The notes: generated by a model from the sequence alone, not told the origin. 64,000 bases of DNA from Petaurus breviceps papuanus (GCA_028583685.1 JAMXIF010001183.1:11340021-11404020); one strand, 5' to 3'; positions 44,690 to 55,750 are shown, counted from the stretch's first letter. Made by a program: numbers and translations.

Positions 44690-45215
44690 TTCATATATAC
44701 ATTATTAGGATTATTGAACATATATGCCCAATGCATTATGATCAGGGAAGTATGCTTATTAATGCTATTAAAGAACTCACATTCTATGAATTAAAATGCC
44801 ATTCTATGTCAATACAAATACAGGAAAAAAAGGAAAAAAGATTCTATTTAAGTATACAATGGAAGTCAGAATGGCAAAATGGATTAGAGTTATTAACCTT
44901 GGAATCAGGAAGAATTGTGTACAGGTTCAATCTCTGAGTTGACACACACTAGCAATGTGACCATAAATAATTCTGTGTTCTATGCAACTCTCTTGAATTA
45001 TAAAGTAGAGAGGTTTCTCATCCATATTAGTAGTTCTTTCTACAGTAAGGTTCATATACCAATAAAATCCCCTCAAACCCCTCCCCACAAATACGCATCA
45101 ATTTAACAAGTATCTTTGATTTTGTTGAGGTGGGAATTTTACCCATCAAAGCAAATTCAAAAGCTTTTTATCACTTAGACAAAGTGTAGAATGTTCCAGA
45201 GACTTGGAGAAATTA
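44690..45215. other. No recognised repeat except a possible MIR trace
   Basis: gttattaaccttggaatcag near 44890 may be part of a sense MIR. The remainder is unique-looking. Confidence 0.35.
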
Positions 45216-45224
45216 GGTGGGAGA

Positions 45225-45455
45225 GTAATAATAATAATAAGCCAGCATTTATATAGGAATTTACAAAAATTTCATCTTAACAATTCTGAGAGGTAGGTGT
45301 TATCATCTCCATTTTACAAATGAGAAAACTGATGCAGGTGGAAGCTGAATAACTTGTCCAGGGTCACATAGCTAGTATGCATCTGAGGTTATATTTGAAC
45401 TCAGATCTTCCTGACTCCAGGCCCAGCATTCTCTCTACTATGCCACCTAGCGAAC
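45225..45455 (-). repeat. MIR/CORE-SINE fossil
   Basis: Antisense copy: (AATA)n, cagcatttatataggaattt, ctgagaggtaggtgttatca, attttacaaatgagaaaact, agggtcacatagctagtatg and the head ctactatgccacctagc. Confidence 0.85.
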
Positions 45456-45510
45456 TCTTCAGAGGTAGCATTCAAGTATATAGGGTGAGGAAATAAAACT
45501 TACTTTTGGG

Positions 45511-45950
45511 CAAAGGTTCTTAACCTAGGGTTCATGAAATAGTTTATTTTTTTTTTCTTTTGTCAGATGAATTTCAATATAGAGCAGCTAGGTGGTTTAG
45601 TGGATAGAGTGCAGGGCGTGGGGTCAAATGTGGTCTCTGACACATACTAGCTGTGTGACCTTGGGCAAGTCACTTAACCCTATTTGCCTCAGTTTCCTCA
45701 TCTGTAAAATGAGTTGGAGAAAAAAATGGCAAGCCACTCCAGTATCTCTGCCAAGAAAACTCCAAATGAGGTCAGGAAGAGATGGACACAACTAAAATGA
45801 ATGAAAAACAACGAAATTTAATATGATTGGTTTCTGCAGTAATTCTATGCATTTTATCTTGTGCATTTAAAAATATTGCTTTGAGAAAGCACCCATAGGT
45901 TGCACCAAACTATTGAAGAGATCCATATCACAGCAAAGGTTGAGTACCAG
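45511..45950. mobile_element. Non-autonomous hAT-type DNA transposon, split by a Mar-1
   Basis: The left terminus caaaggttcttaaccta and right terminus aaggttgagtaccag are imperfect inverted repeats. The 8-mers outside them, cttttggg (45503-45510) and ctttagga (45951-45958), match at 6 of 8 positions, as expected for a decayed hAT duplication. Internal words such as gcatttaaaaatattgcttt are conserved in this family. About 210 bases belong to the element itself. Confidence 0.7.
45582..45812 (+). repeat. Mar-1-type CORE-SINE inserted in hAT element
   Basis: Sense copy from gagcagctaggtggtttagt to an RTE-like tail (ccaaatgaggtcaggaagag). Flanks gaatttcaatata (45569-45581) and gaaatttaatatg (45813-45825) are the two copies of the target site. 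Confidence 0.88.
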
Positions 45951-45959
45951 CTTTAGGAA

Positions 45960-46740
45960 ATATATTTTGTATCTATGCATTTATACACATTATCAGCTTG
46001 CAAAACAGACACTTCAACCATAATGACCCAGAAATGCTAATATTCCTGACATAACTAATAGAAGCAAACAGTAGAGAAAAGTGTCATTAAAAATCCCAAC
46101 AAAATAAGAGAAATCTTTCAAAAACCTGGGCCAGCTGTATTACTACAGACTAATGTATTCCTATATGAAAATTTAATTGTTTAGAAATTCATGAAGGTGA
46201 TTTATTATTTATTCATCTACTGTCTGAAGCTTCCCCCTCCCGTTTATTTGGATATAAGAACTGAGAAAATGATGCCCCTGAGCAGTCTCCCTCCTTCCTT
46301 TCTCCCTCCCACTCCTCTCTTTTCCCTAAAAGACTAGAATGTGAAAGGTTAGATCTATGAACTATCATAGAACTCGGCTGCTGTCAACAAATCCTAGATC
46401 TAATCACAGCCAAGAATAATGACTCCTTCCATGCTGAGGAACAGAAATGCACATTAGTAAATGTGCACTGGGTATTGAGAAAATGTTATCCATAAAAAAA
46501 ATGACTTTATAGTGTCTTGGGGCAATGTGATGGGAATATTTCAGCTTTCAAAGCAATAAGACATAGATGGGAATAAACAAATTCTGGAAACTCACATTAA
46601 CAAATTAATGATAGGGCTGGGACTACAGCCTCTGCCTAGAGCCTACATCTGGATGCCCTATTTCATTAAACTGCCTAGATTTAAAGAAATAAAGCATTTT
46701 AAAAGCAGTGATGACGGGAGGGAATTTAAACAAGATGTGC
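45960..46740. other. No recognised feature
   Basis: Unique-looking flank. A CT-rich patch lies at 46275-46325. Confidence 0.4.
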
Positions 46741-46749
46741 ATGCCAATC

Positions 46750-47027
46750 CATCAACAAATATTTATTGAACACTCACTGTGTAACCAGCATTGTAGCAGG
46801 TGCTCTGACAATCAAAGGAGAAGATGCTGGTTCCTGTTAAGCCTGTTAAGAGCTTACAAGCTAGTAAGTGAGCTGAGTCTGGCACACATGAAACAAATAG
46901 AGAACAATAAAAATTCTATCACTTATGTCACAGAAAACTGTGCACTTGCAGGCTTTGGTTGTTCAGAAAAGAGAGGGAAAGCTTTAGAATGTGGGTGAGA
47001 TTGTCTTATCAGAGAATGGTGTGTGTT

Positions 47028-47075
<48 letters not shown>

Positions 47076-47085
47076 NNNNNNNNNN

Positions 47086-47135
<50 letters not shown>

Positions 47136-47335
47136 GGTGACAGCTTTCCAGGGAGAGGGGAAATCAATGATTAAAGGCACAGAGACAGGAGCAAGCATGG
47201 ACGTGGAAAGACAAGGGAAGTCTTTGCCTTAATTTAGTGGGAAGTTCTTATTACAGTAGAGGAATGAAAAAAGAAAATGGACAGGCAGGGTAGACCCAGG
47301 TGCCCTTGAAAACAAGGCAGAAGAAATGAATAATT
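46750..47335 (-). mobile_element. L2 LINE 3' part, interrupted
   Basis: Antisense terminus (atatttattgaacactcact, tgttaagagcttacaagcta), then after a (GT)n tract the block aaaggcacagagacaggagc. It probably belongs with 48304-48835 as one old L2. Confidence 0.6.
47019..47133. repeat. (GT)n microsatellite containing a 10-N assembly gap
   Basis: GT units run on both sides of the N block at 47076-47085, so the true tract length is unknown. Open frames across the gap are meaningless. Confidence 0.97.
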
Positions 47336-47357
47336 TAGCAATTACTATAGGTTCTTA

Positions 47358-47600
47358 AGGGGGTAGCTAGGTGATTCAGTGGACATAGTGCTGGACCTGG
47401 AGTCAGGAAGACCTGAGTTCCAATTCAGTCTGGGACACTTACTAGTTGTGTGATCCTGGGCAGGTCACTTAGCCCTGTTTGCCTTAGTTTCTTCATGTAA
47501 AATGAATCAGAAAAGCAAATGGCAAACCACTTTAATATCTTTACTAAGAGAACCCCAAATGGGACCATGAAGAATCAGACAGGACCGAACAACAGCAATG
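47358..47600 (+). repeat. Mar-1-type CORE-SINE inserted in L2
   Basis: Complete sense copy from gggtagctaggtgattcagt to caaatgggaccatgaagaat and an AACAACAGC end. Confidence 0.88.
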
Positions 47601-47610
47601 GACTTTTGAG

Positions 47611-47845
47611 AAGGCAGCTTGGTGGCTCAGTGGATAGAGTTCTAGATTTGGAGTCAGGAGAGACATGAGTTCAAATCCACCCTCAGACGCTTACTATCTG
47701 GGCAAGTCACAACCTCTGTTTGCCTTAATCCACTAGAGAAGGAAATGGCAAACCACTCCAATATCTTGGCCAAGAACACTCTGTGGACAGTATGGTCCGT
47801 GGAGTTATGAAGAGTTGGATATGACCAAATGACTGAACAACAAAT
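47611..47845 (+). repeat. Mar-1-type CORE-SINE inserted in L2
   Basis: Complete sense copy ten bases after the previous one. Its tail (cagtatggtccgtggagtta, then gactgaacaacaa) keeps an especially clear resemblance to the BovB 3' end. Confidence 0.88.
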
Positions 47846-47882
47846 AAGTTCTTGAGAGGAAAAGTAAAATGATGAAAGTGTT

Positions 47883-47998
47883 TTCCTTCCTTCCTTCCTT
47901 CCTTCCTTCCTTCCTTCCTTCCTTCCTTCCTTCCTTCCTTCCTTCCTTCCTTCCTTCCTTCCTTCCTTCCTTCCTTCCTTCATCCCTTCCTTCCTTCT
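47883..47998. repeat. (TTCC)n microsatellite grown from a SINE tail
   Basis: About 28 tetranucleotide units with one variant near 47980. It sits exactly where the poly-T tail of the antisense SINE at 48000 should be, and begins right after that SINE's left target-site copy (gaaagtgttttc at 47874-47885). Confidence 0.93.
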
Positions 47999-47999
47999 T

Positions 48000-48133
48000 T
48001 TTGGAGGGCAGGACAATTGGGGTTAAGTGACTTGTCAAAGGTCACATGGCTAGTAAGTGTTAAATGCCTGAGGCCGGATTTGAATTCAGGTCCTCCTGAC
48101 TCCAGGGTTGGTGCTCTATTCACTGTGCCTCTT
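48000..48133 (-). repeat. tRNA-derived SINE (ctgtgtgacc subfamily)
   Basis: Antisense copy: ggacaattggggttaagtga, aggtcctcctgactccaggg, ending ctctattcactgtgcc, with a shortened head. The right target-site copy starts at 48134. Confidence 0.88.
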
Positions 48134-48148
48134 GAAAGTGTTATTTTC

Positions 48149-48288
48149 TTTTTGGAGGGGCAGTTGGGGTTAAGTGACTTGCCCAAGGTCACATGGCTAG
48201 TTTTTGTGTTAAGTGTCTGAGGCTGGATTTGACTGGTCCTCCTGACTCCAGGGCCAGTGCTCTATTCACTGTTCCACCTAGCTGCCCC
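48149..48288 (-). repeat. tRNA-derived SINE, second insertion at the same site
   Basis: Antisense copy: ggggcagttggggttaagtg to the head ccacctagctgcccc. It is flanked by perfect 15-base copies of gaaagtgttattttc at 48134-48148 and 48289-48303. Confidence 0.92.
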
Positions 48289-48303
48289 GAAAGTGTTATT
48301 TTC

Positions 48304-48835
48304 AAAGATTAATCTTATAGTTTGATTCAGAATATATCAGTGACTAGGAGATAAGTCAAGGAGATTGGCTAGGAGGCCATTACAGTGATCCAGGTGTGAG
48401 GTGATAAGGGCCTGCATTAGGGTACACACAGCAGAAATGGAAAAGAGGAGATATTTCACAAGAAGAAACCTACAGAGGATAAAGGAGAAGAAAGGAAGAG
48501 AGTGATATAGAGAACTACAAGAATTCTAGTAAGGGAAACTGGAAGAACGATGATAGCACTGGCAGAGATGGGGAGGTCAGACAGTGAGGCAATGGTGTAT
48601 TAGTTTATGTACGTGCTGAGTTGGAGAGGATGGCAGCTCATGCAAGCCAGGATATCTTGAAAGTAGTTAGAAAGAGAACACAGGAGAAGAAGTGAGAGGT
48701 TAGGGCTATAAAAGAGAGAGTATGGAGAGAGAATGGCAGATGGAAGACAGAACCTTAGAAAACACCCGTTACAGAGTAGGTACCAAAAAGAAGGAAAAAA
48801 GGATGGTTCCTTAGCAGTGGAGAAGACAATGCTGT
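48304..48835 (-). mobile_element. L2 LINE ORF2 part
   Basis: gattggctaggaggccatta, cagtgatccaggtgtgaggt and gataagggcctgcattaggg follow the antisense L2 order, continuing from 47335 across four inserted SINEs. The later part is strongly decayed. Confidence 0.65.
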
Positions 48836-48844
48836 TGATTGACA

Positions 48845-49010
48845 AGGGTCATCTCAAATGCCACCTCTTCCTCGATGAAACCCTCCTTGACCATTTTGTG
48901 ATCTCTCCCAACTCTTAATTCCTACTACTCCTCTGTCCCTTTATTCATCACTTCATTTAATTCATCACACTTGCATAGACAATACTCAACCTAAATATAA
49001 GCTTCTATTC
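48845..49010 (+). mobile_element. L2 LINE 3' fragment in opposite orientation
   Basis: tctcaaatgccacctcttcc and gaaaccctccttgaccattt are the sense L2 sequence before the 3' UTR. It lies between two antisense L2 segments. Confidence 0.6.
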
Positions 49011-49029
49011 CGTGTTAATTGCTAAAGAA

Positions 49030-50290
49030 AGAAGGATGAGAAATTATAGTTATTATTCTTAGGAAGCTTATACATGATAAGGGGGGAGGGGAGGTGCAGT
49101 ACATACCAGGAAGACAAATGCACCAGTAGAATATGATAAAGGCAAAGGGGTGGATCAAAATACTCAAAGAAAAACTGAGGAGAGTCAGATCACCTTCAGC
49201 TGGGCAAGGGAAACCTTCATAGAAGGGGTATCTGATGGGTTCTGAAGGACGAAATAGGATTTTAATAAGTAGAGAGTAGAGGGAATGAGTTCCAGACATG
49301 AGGTACCACTTGAGTAAATACATATAAATGGAGGAAATCAGGAACAGTTGGTCATTCAATGTATCTAGAAAAGCAGATTGTGATTAGTAGTATGAAAGAC
49401 TAGAAAGACAGCTTAGAGCCAGATCAGCCTTAAATGTGGGCACAAGTGTTAGCATTTTATACTATATGTAATGAGAACCCTTGAACAGTTGTTTGTTAGT
49501 TGGTTTTTAATCAGGGGAAAGGAATTACAGCATCTCTTCCACTGTTTTTTTATTACTGTTAAATTTTTCACTTTCAACATCTTTCCATATTTATACTATG
49601 CATTTCTGGAAGGCTAGAATAATGTATCATGCTTCTTTGTTTCTCCCACCATACCGGCACAACATTGAATTTCAAACATATTTATGAAGTGAATTAATAA
49701 GTGAGGAATTGGAGTTAGGGGGAAAACCTGGCTGGTTTAGAATTATAAAAATCAAGGGAGTTTTTAGAAGGAGAGGGACCATTAACAATGTCAATTGTAT
49801 AGAGGTTAATGACAAGGAAGATGGAGCAAAGTCCAGGAGATCTGACAACAGGAAGGAAATCGTTGGTGAAAAGAGAGATACACACACACACACACACGCA
49901 GAGATCTGAGTAGAGAAGAATGAACAAAAACCAGTTTGCAAGGGGTTAAGAAAGGAATGCCTGAATAGGAAGAGGAAGCAGCTGGCATAGGCCACATGGA
50001 CATGGAATTTGGCAATGGGAGGAAGGGAGGAGATGAAAGAGCAGCCAGCCAGGGTAACGCTCAGCTGATTTTTTTTTTTTTGAAATAGGATAAATCTGTA
50101 AATGTTTGAAGGCAGAAAGGATGGAAAGAGACTTAAGAAGGTGAAGACTGAAATTGTAGAAACTGATGTTCCAGAGAGGAAATGATGAGATTTAGAAGGA
50201 CAAATGGAGGATCTGGCTTTAAAGAAATCCTTCATCCTCTTGTGAGATAAGAGGAAAGGATAATAATTATCTATAATCCAACTCCAGGGT
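49030..50290 (-). mobile_element. L2 LINE, decayed ORF2 region
   Basis: The minus-strand reading includes FLNPLQTGFCSFFSTQ and later DLLDFAPSSLSLTSIQ, traces of the L2 blocks that read about LNPLQSGFRPHHSTE and LLDLSAAFDTVD. A 238-codon frame spans much of it only because the minus strand is pyrimidine-rich and poor in stops. A short (CA)n lies at 49880-49897. Confidence 0.6.
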
Positions 50291-50344
50291 AACATCAGGC
50301 TGACTGCACTTTCCCAAACACAATTCAAGATTAACCTTTTCTTC

Positions 50345-50410
50345 AGATAAGATGTTAGATACTTCGAAAACCTTAAGGTGCTATACAAATGTTAGCTCTT
50401 ATCATCATCA
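50345..50410 (+). repeat. MIR 3' tail fragment
   Basis: aaccttaaggtgctatacaa, then atgttagctcttatcatcat, is a sense MIR end. Confidence 0.6.
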
Positions 50411-50519
50411 ATGTAAAATAAAGATCATTACCCTTTGTTTTAGAAAACATTGATAGAGATATCAGCGTATATTTGGCAATGCCCATTAAAGATACTGACC
50501 AGTTGGAAGTTTCTTAAGC

Positions 50520-50640
50520 AAATAAAAATTATGAAGCATTTATGATGTGCCAGTTATAGATATGAAGAATAAAATGAAACAACCATCCTTTCAGGAGAGC
50601 TACATTCTATTGGAGAGAATACATTTTTATATAGTTTATA
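50520..50640 (-). mobile_element. L2 3' end fragment
   Basis: Antisense terminus: aagcatttatgatgtgccag, then cctttcaggagagctacatt. Confidence 0.6.
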
Positions 50641-50644
50641 TATG

Positions 50645-50995
50645 AAGTTTCCTGGTTAAGCTTGAGTAAGGAAATCCCTACATCCTTGGTTCAATTTTTA
50701 CCAAGGGGAAAGGGATCTCTTAGTGAGGTAAATCAATATTGTTGTGGAATGGGGAACATTCTAATTACATAAACCAAAGATCTTGGGAAGAGAGTTAGAA
50801 ATGTCTCATGGAGAGCTAAATTGAGCTGCAGACATATTAGCAATTTGGCCAAATCTATAGCCTAACGACCAGAGACTGGAATTGTAAGCTGGAACATAGG
50901 AAGGAAAGTAGGAATTTAACAGGAAAGAGGAAACAGGCTAAAAGCGTAACAGGAAGGCTAGAGGCACTATGAAAGGAAACATTTTCTGAAAATAA
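50645..50995. other. No recognised feature
   Basis: Unique-looking sequence. Confidence 0.4.
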
Positions 50996-50999
50996 TAGA

Positions 51000-51205
51000 A
51001 TATAAGGTGCTTCATATTCATTAATTCATTGGATACGTAGAGCTGTGAGATAGATGCTATAGCAATGGCTACTTCCCATTTTACAGACAATAAAAATGAG
51101 GCTAAAAAAAGTGACACATACATACCCAGACAGTATATGAGAGAATTGGGTTTCAAGCCCAGTTCTCTTGATGATAAATTCAATGTACTTTCTACTTCTC
51201 TCATG
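51000..51205 (-). repeat. MIR fossil
   Basis: Antisense copy: gagctgtgagatagatgcta, cccattttacagacaataaa, ttgggtttcaagcccagttc. Confidence 0.7.
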
Positions 51206-51209
51206 CCAT

Positions 51210-51700
51210 CTCTCTGTTAGATTAGGTCCTGGAAGAGGTACCAAAGTGAATGTGGAATCTTTCCTTTGGATTGCAAGAAGAAATGTATAAAATTTAATAA
51301 GCATAGATTAATCATTTCACATAAAATCGGCCTTGAGGCTAGGGGTTATGACATCACTGTCTCTGACCTAAAAGGGCCTATAATCTAATCTGGCACCAGA
51401 TAAACACTGAATTAGTACCTGGAAAATGCAAGCATTTAAAGACAACATAGTACAAATTATTTTAACTGCAATGACATCTTCCTTAATAAGGGACAATAAA
51501 CCGGCCCTTCCTCTGATTCTGGGATTTTGTGTCTCTGTGTGTGTTGCCCTTATACCTGAAGCGCATAAAGACTTTTCTGCCTCAAATTAACCCTTCTACA
51601 AACTGAACTATTTGTCGTCTCCTAACCATTTCAACTATCAATATCATGACCTATGATTCTACAAAGGTTTATACTAATATTACCTTGATCCCCAAATCTT
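51210..51700. other. No recognised feature
   Basis: Unique-looking sequence. Confidence 0.4.
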
Positions 51701-51714
51701 ACACACACAGAAAG

Positions 51715-51872
51715 GGTGGGAGGGAGACAGGGTGAGAGGGAGAGGTAAACAGAGGAGAGGGGAAGAGAGACAGAGACAGACAGAGACAGACAGACAGAGA
51801 TGGAGAGATAGAGATCTTACACACACACACAAACACACACATAGAAAGAGTGGCAGGGAGAGAGGAAAAGGT

Positions 51873-51947
<75 letters not shown>
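51715..51947. repeat. Purine-rich compound tract ending in (GA)n
   Basis: GGGAGA and GACAGA words, a short (AC)n at about 51816-51840, then about 33 uninterrupted GA units (51882-51947). Arg/Glu-rich open frames here are repeat products. Confidence 0.93.
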
Positions 51948-51950
<3 letters not shown>

Positions 51951-51959
51951 AGATTACAT

Positions 51960-52150
51960 TTGCTTCTGTATCCTGGCCTTATCCTTCTTGGGTATTAAGC
52001 AGATGTTAATTAATTATGCTTTTAGGAATGCCACCTAAATACAGGAAAAATATAATGAAGACACTGTGGTTTTTTTATGAAGTATTTATAACTTAATTAC
52101 AACAACATAAAATGATAACTTATGAATTATAACAACATGAAACTTGCCTT
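51960..52150. other. No recognised feature
   Basis: AT-rich unique-looking sequence. Confidence 0.4.
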
Positions 52151-52154
52151 TCTG

Positions 52155-52262
52155 TATGAGAGGATCAGTATGGTATAATGGAAAGGTGTCAGAGTCGGAA
52201 GACTTGTGTTTGATTTAATAATTAACTACTTCTGTGACCTTCAGGGCAAATCACTCGAGTCT
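52155..52262 (+). repeat. MIR fragment
   Basis: Sense copy: agtatggtataatggaaagg, acttgtgtttgatttaataa, cttctgtgaccttcagggca. Confidence 0.65.
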
Positions 52263-52269
52263 TAGCACC

Positions 52270-54080
52270 ACAAAGGCAAAATGTTGTACAATTATCCCTT
52301 CCACATCATGGAGGTTAGGGGCTTGGTGCCCCCCACTCTCACCCCTTCCTGGTGATCTGGAATGTCTGTGTAAAAATCTTTGCCCCCCCCCTTCACACCA
52401 GAGAAGAAGTCTGAATTATTATGGTATTAAAAGATAAAATATGTTGACATTATATAATACCTCACCTATATTTTAAGCTTTTCTCAGTTTCTAAACTTTT
52501 TCTGTATTGTCTTCTGCTCTTCATGTGTCATCTGTGGCTTCTGCAAAACTCCCCCAAAATTCTCATTAAATTTCTTGTCAGCCGGGGAGAGATTGAAACT
52601 GTGATGGGGAAAGTCATGATGTGGAAGGGATAACTGCATATTTGTGCTATTTTTCTTTTCCAAAACCTCCCACCCAGTGCTGCCATTATTTATCTAATTC
52701 CACTAAAAGAAACATTGGGCAGAAAGTGTTGGATTTAATGCGAGGAAGACCAGAGTTTAAATTTTGCCTTAAAAACTTCCTAGTATGGTTGTGCTTTTCT
52801 TTGTAATAATTAAACTACTTGGATGCCAAAAATTATTTTAAAGAAGTCAGATTGTTCTATATTAACTTTGGAAAATGGATTTAATGTTATTTGGGCACTA
52901 AATGGCCAATATCAATGAGAAATGCTAAGGATTCTTGACTGTGTTTGAAATGTATATTAGATTTTATGGTCTAATAATCAACATTGCTGCTTGATATATA
53001 CTTTAGATGACTTAATGATTCAGTGTTTCAGATTACTCTCTAGCATTTTAAGCCATGTTTCAAGTCAGATGTCATGTACTGAGATTAAAGGAAAAAACCT
53101 TCAAAATGTAAAACTAATAAAATCATGCATGATTTACTTTGAAAAAAAAAAACACAGTTCCTAGTATGAATGTGGACAAGTCACTTAGCCTCTCTGTGAA
53201 TTGGGTAGCTCTCTAATACTGGAAGTTATAAGCTGATTAGCAACCTATGTCCATGGAAAGAGCTCCCACACAGAGGACATAGAGATGTTTGACCATACTA
53301 CCATAATTTCACTGAAAGCTACTTAAAGCTAGTAACACTGTCAATGCAAAAAAAAAAAAAAACCACCCAAAAAACTCAAATACTCAGTGCTAAAAGGTAG
53401 AGAGACCAGCTAGATACCTGCTGCTAATTTTTGTAAGGCAATGCACTTAGTGACATGAGACAGAATTATATGATGAGACTAAACTCCAGAAGATCAGCTA
53501 GACTTATTTTTCTAAAGAAGTCAACCGGGGCCGAGTGCTGGAACACCCTAGGTAATTAATTGGATTTGCCCCATAACCCGACGTTGCATATCTAGATTTG
53601 TGAAGGACATTTAATCAGCTACTGTAAAGGCCACCTGAATCAGCAGGAGGGAACAGATGTTGTATTCACAATGGTATATCCTGAGTTTTTGATATCATTT
53701 CAGAAAGCTTACATCAGTGAACCAATATGCAACCAATTAAGTGTGACCATTTCTCTCAGGCTATTATATCACTGCTTCCAGTTATTAATGTGTTTGGATT
53801 TCCTTCCCTTGCTGGGGATTTTGATGAATTTCCAAAAAGCAAAAGAGACTCAGACCCTGTGTCAGTTCACTATGTAGTAACTGCTACAATGCCTTCCACC
53901 CCCAGCCCCCCATGCTCTCAATGAAAAATTAGACTTTTCTAAAAACAGGGAAGTAAATTCCAGCACTTTCAAGTTCATTGGTCATTTTGACTTATGAAAG
54001 GAAAATCTAGGGAAATGATAACAAGTTAATTCTTAAGAACACAAACCCTGAAAACTGATAATTTATTTGAAAATGTCACG
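52270..54080. other. Mostly unassigned flank
   Basis: Short MIR/SINE traces at 52700-52790 (gcgaggaagaccagagttta) and 53155-53200 (tggacaagtcacttagcctc), a poly-C at 52382 and poly-A at 53348. The rest is unique-looking. A CpG-bearing patch (gtcaaccggggccgagtgct) lies at 53520. Confidence 0.4.
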
Positions 54081-54084
54081 TTAT

Positions 54085-54300
54085 GCCCAGAGGCAGAAAT
54101 AGTGGAGTCAAGAGAATAGGGGTGGAATCCCAACTTGATACTTAACTAGTTGTGCAGACTGGACCAAGTCACTTTTTTTCTCAGACTCAGTTTCCTCACT
54201 TGTTAAATGGGGACAATAGTACTTATAATACCTATCTCATTGGTTCATTGTATGTGCTCTAGAAACCTTGAGGTGGTATATGAATTATTATTATTATAGA
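54085..54300 (+). repeat. MIR fossil
   Basis: Sense copy from agaaatagtggagtcaagag through cagtttcctcacttgttaaa to a tail (ccttgaggtggtatatgaat) and a TTATTATTATT run. Confidence 0.78.
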
Positions 54301-54412
54301 ATATGTCCACATATCCATCACATTAAACCATAATTGTATTCACAATTTTATAAAATTGAATTTTATAATGAAATTAATGTTAAGTGAGCATATTTATTAC
54401 CTTACAAGATAG

Positions 54413-54674
54413 GTTGTTGTTGTTCAGTGGTCTTCAGTAGTGTTTGACTCCTTATGACTCCATTCGTCACCCCATTTGGGATTTTTTTGGCAAAGATGCT
54501 CCAGTGATTTGCCATTTCCTTCTCCAGTTCATTTTATAGATGAAGAAACTGAGGCAAACAGGATTAAGTGACTTGCCCAGGGTCACATAGCTAGTATATG
54601 TGTGAGGCCAAATTTGAACTCAGGTCTTCCTGACCCCAGGGGCAGAGCTCTATCCACTGTGCTATTTGGATGCC
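54413..54674 (-). repeat. Mar-1-type CORE-SINE
   Basis: Complete antisense copy, from a (GTT)n end through tgccatttccttctccagtt to the head ctatccactgtgctatttgg. Flanks cttacaagatag (54401-54412) and cttataagatgg (54675-54686) are the target-site copies. Confidence 0.9.
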
Positions 54675-54689
54675 CTTATAAGATGGATA

Positions 54690-55595
54690 CCCAGCTTAAT
54701 TTTGCAGATTGACCAAGTGATAGCTGACAAACCCAAGTCAACAAAGGAAAACCCCAAACGGGGATGGGATTAAAACTTCAAATACATTAGGACTATCAAA
54801 GGCCTATAGAGTGGAGTGTGATTGGAAAGTACTTTTTTTCCTAAGCAGTACTTATTTCTACTGGTCAATGTCTAAAAGGTACTGCAAGGCATATTTTGAA
54901 GAACTCTATATGTCATGGTCTCTGCTTTCAAAGAATTCATGATTTCATTCAGAAAACGTACACACATAAAGACAAATACCTGAAGCTTTCTTAAGACAAA
55001 TGTAGTGAATGCAGTTAATTTTGTCTATCCCTTCAACACCACAATAAATAAATCCACATTAAAGTGACTTCCTATCTTCAGGGAACTACATTGTGCTAAT
55101 TGTTGAAGATAAGACATAAAAGCTGGACAACCTGCCCTCTAGAAGATTGCATTCCCCCTCACAAGCACTCCCAGGGGCTTGTTTACTTTGTCTCTTCCTC
55201 ATGTGGACACATCCACATTCCATAAAGGAAAATTCAAACTTCGTTATATAATCTTTGTGAGATAGTAACCACGTATAAGACATCTTGCAAATTGCTGCTC
55301 ACCCATAATTACAGCTGTGAAAAACTAAGAGACTTTAAGATGCCAGTTAATTTAAGTCCCTTATCCCCAAATATCTCAATACCCACAGTGCCTTTGATTT
55401 TAGTCCACAGATTCAAATGTTTGACAGAATTCCTCCACCCTCTACCCACCTCCTCAAAAAAAATTTCTAGATTTAACAAATATTCTTAGTAACCCACATT
55501 CTGCAACAGGCTCACAAATTCAAACAGCATCCTAAGTTTATTAAGACTGGTTATCTCTTAATATTCAGTTGGAGGCAACGTTCTGAAGTATAAAG
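54690..55595. other. No recognised feature
   Basis: Unique-looking sequence. A weak L2 3' end trace (tctctgctttcaaagaattc) is near 54920. Confidence 0.35.
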
Positions 55596-55599
55596 CATA

Positions 55600-55750
55600 A
55601 TGAGTTTGCAGTCACACCTCTGGTACTTACTAGATATGTGCAAATAACAATCTCTCTGAATGCCAGTTTCCTCATCTTTAAAACAGGTATTATGGTGCCT
55701 ACTTTATGGGACTATTTCAAGATTCAAAAGAGAGAGAAGATTTTGCAAAT
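55600..55750 (+). repeat. MIR fragment
   Basis: Sense copy: cctctggtacttactagata, atgccagtttcctcatcttt, atggtgcctactttatggg. Confidence 0.65.

Noticed and set aside
46923-47232. Frames crossing the N gap
   Set aside because: They consist of the GT repeat and unknown bases.
47883-47998. CRISPR-like or tandem array
   Set aside because: A simple tetranucleotide repeat without spacers, in a vertebrate genome.
47654-48038. Lysine/glutamate/glycine repeat protein frames
   Set aside because: They are the (TTCC)n tract read on the minus strand, joined to SINE sequence.
49672-50388. 238-codon minus-strand open frame, the longest in the window
   Set aside because: It runs through decayed antisense L2 sequence and a CA repeat. 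The strand is pyrimidine-rich with few stops, and the only recognisable residues are L2 remnants.
51732-52038. Arg/Glu-rich repeat frames
   Set aside because: They are products of the GA-rich tract.
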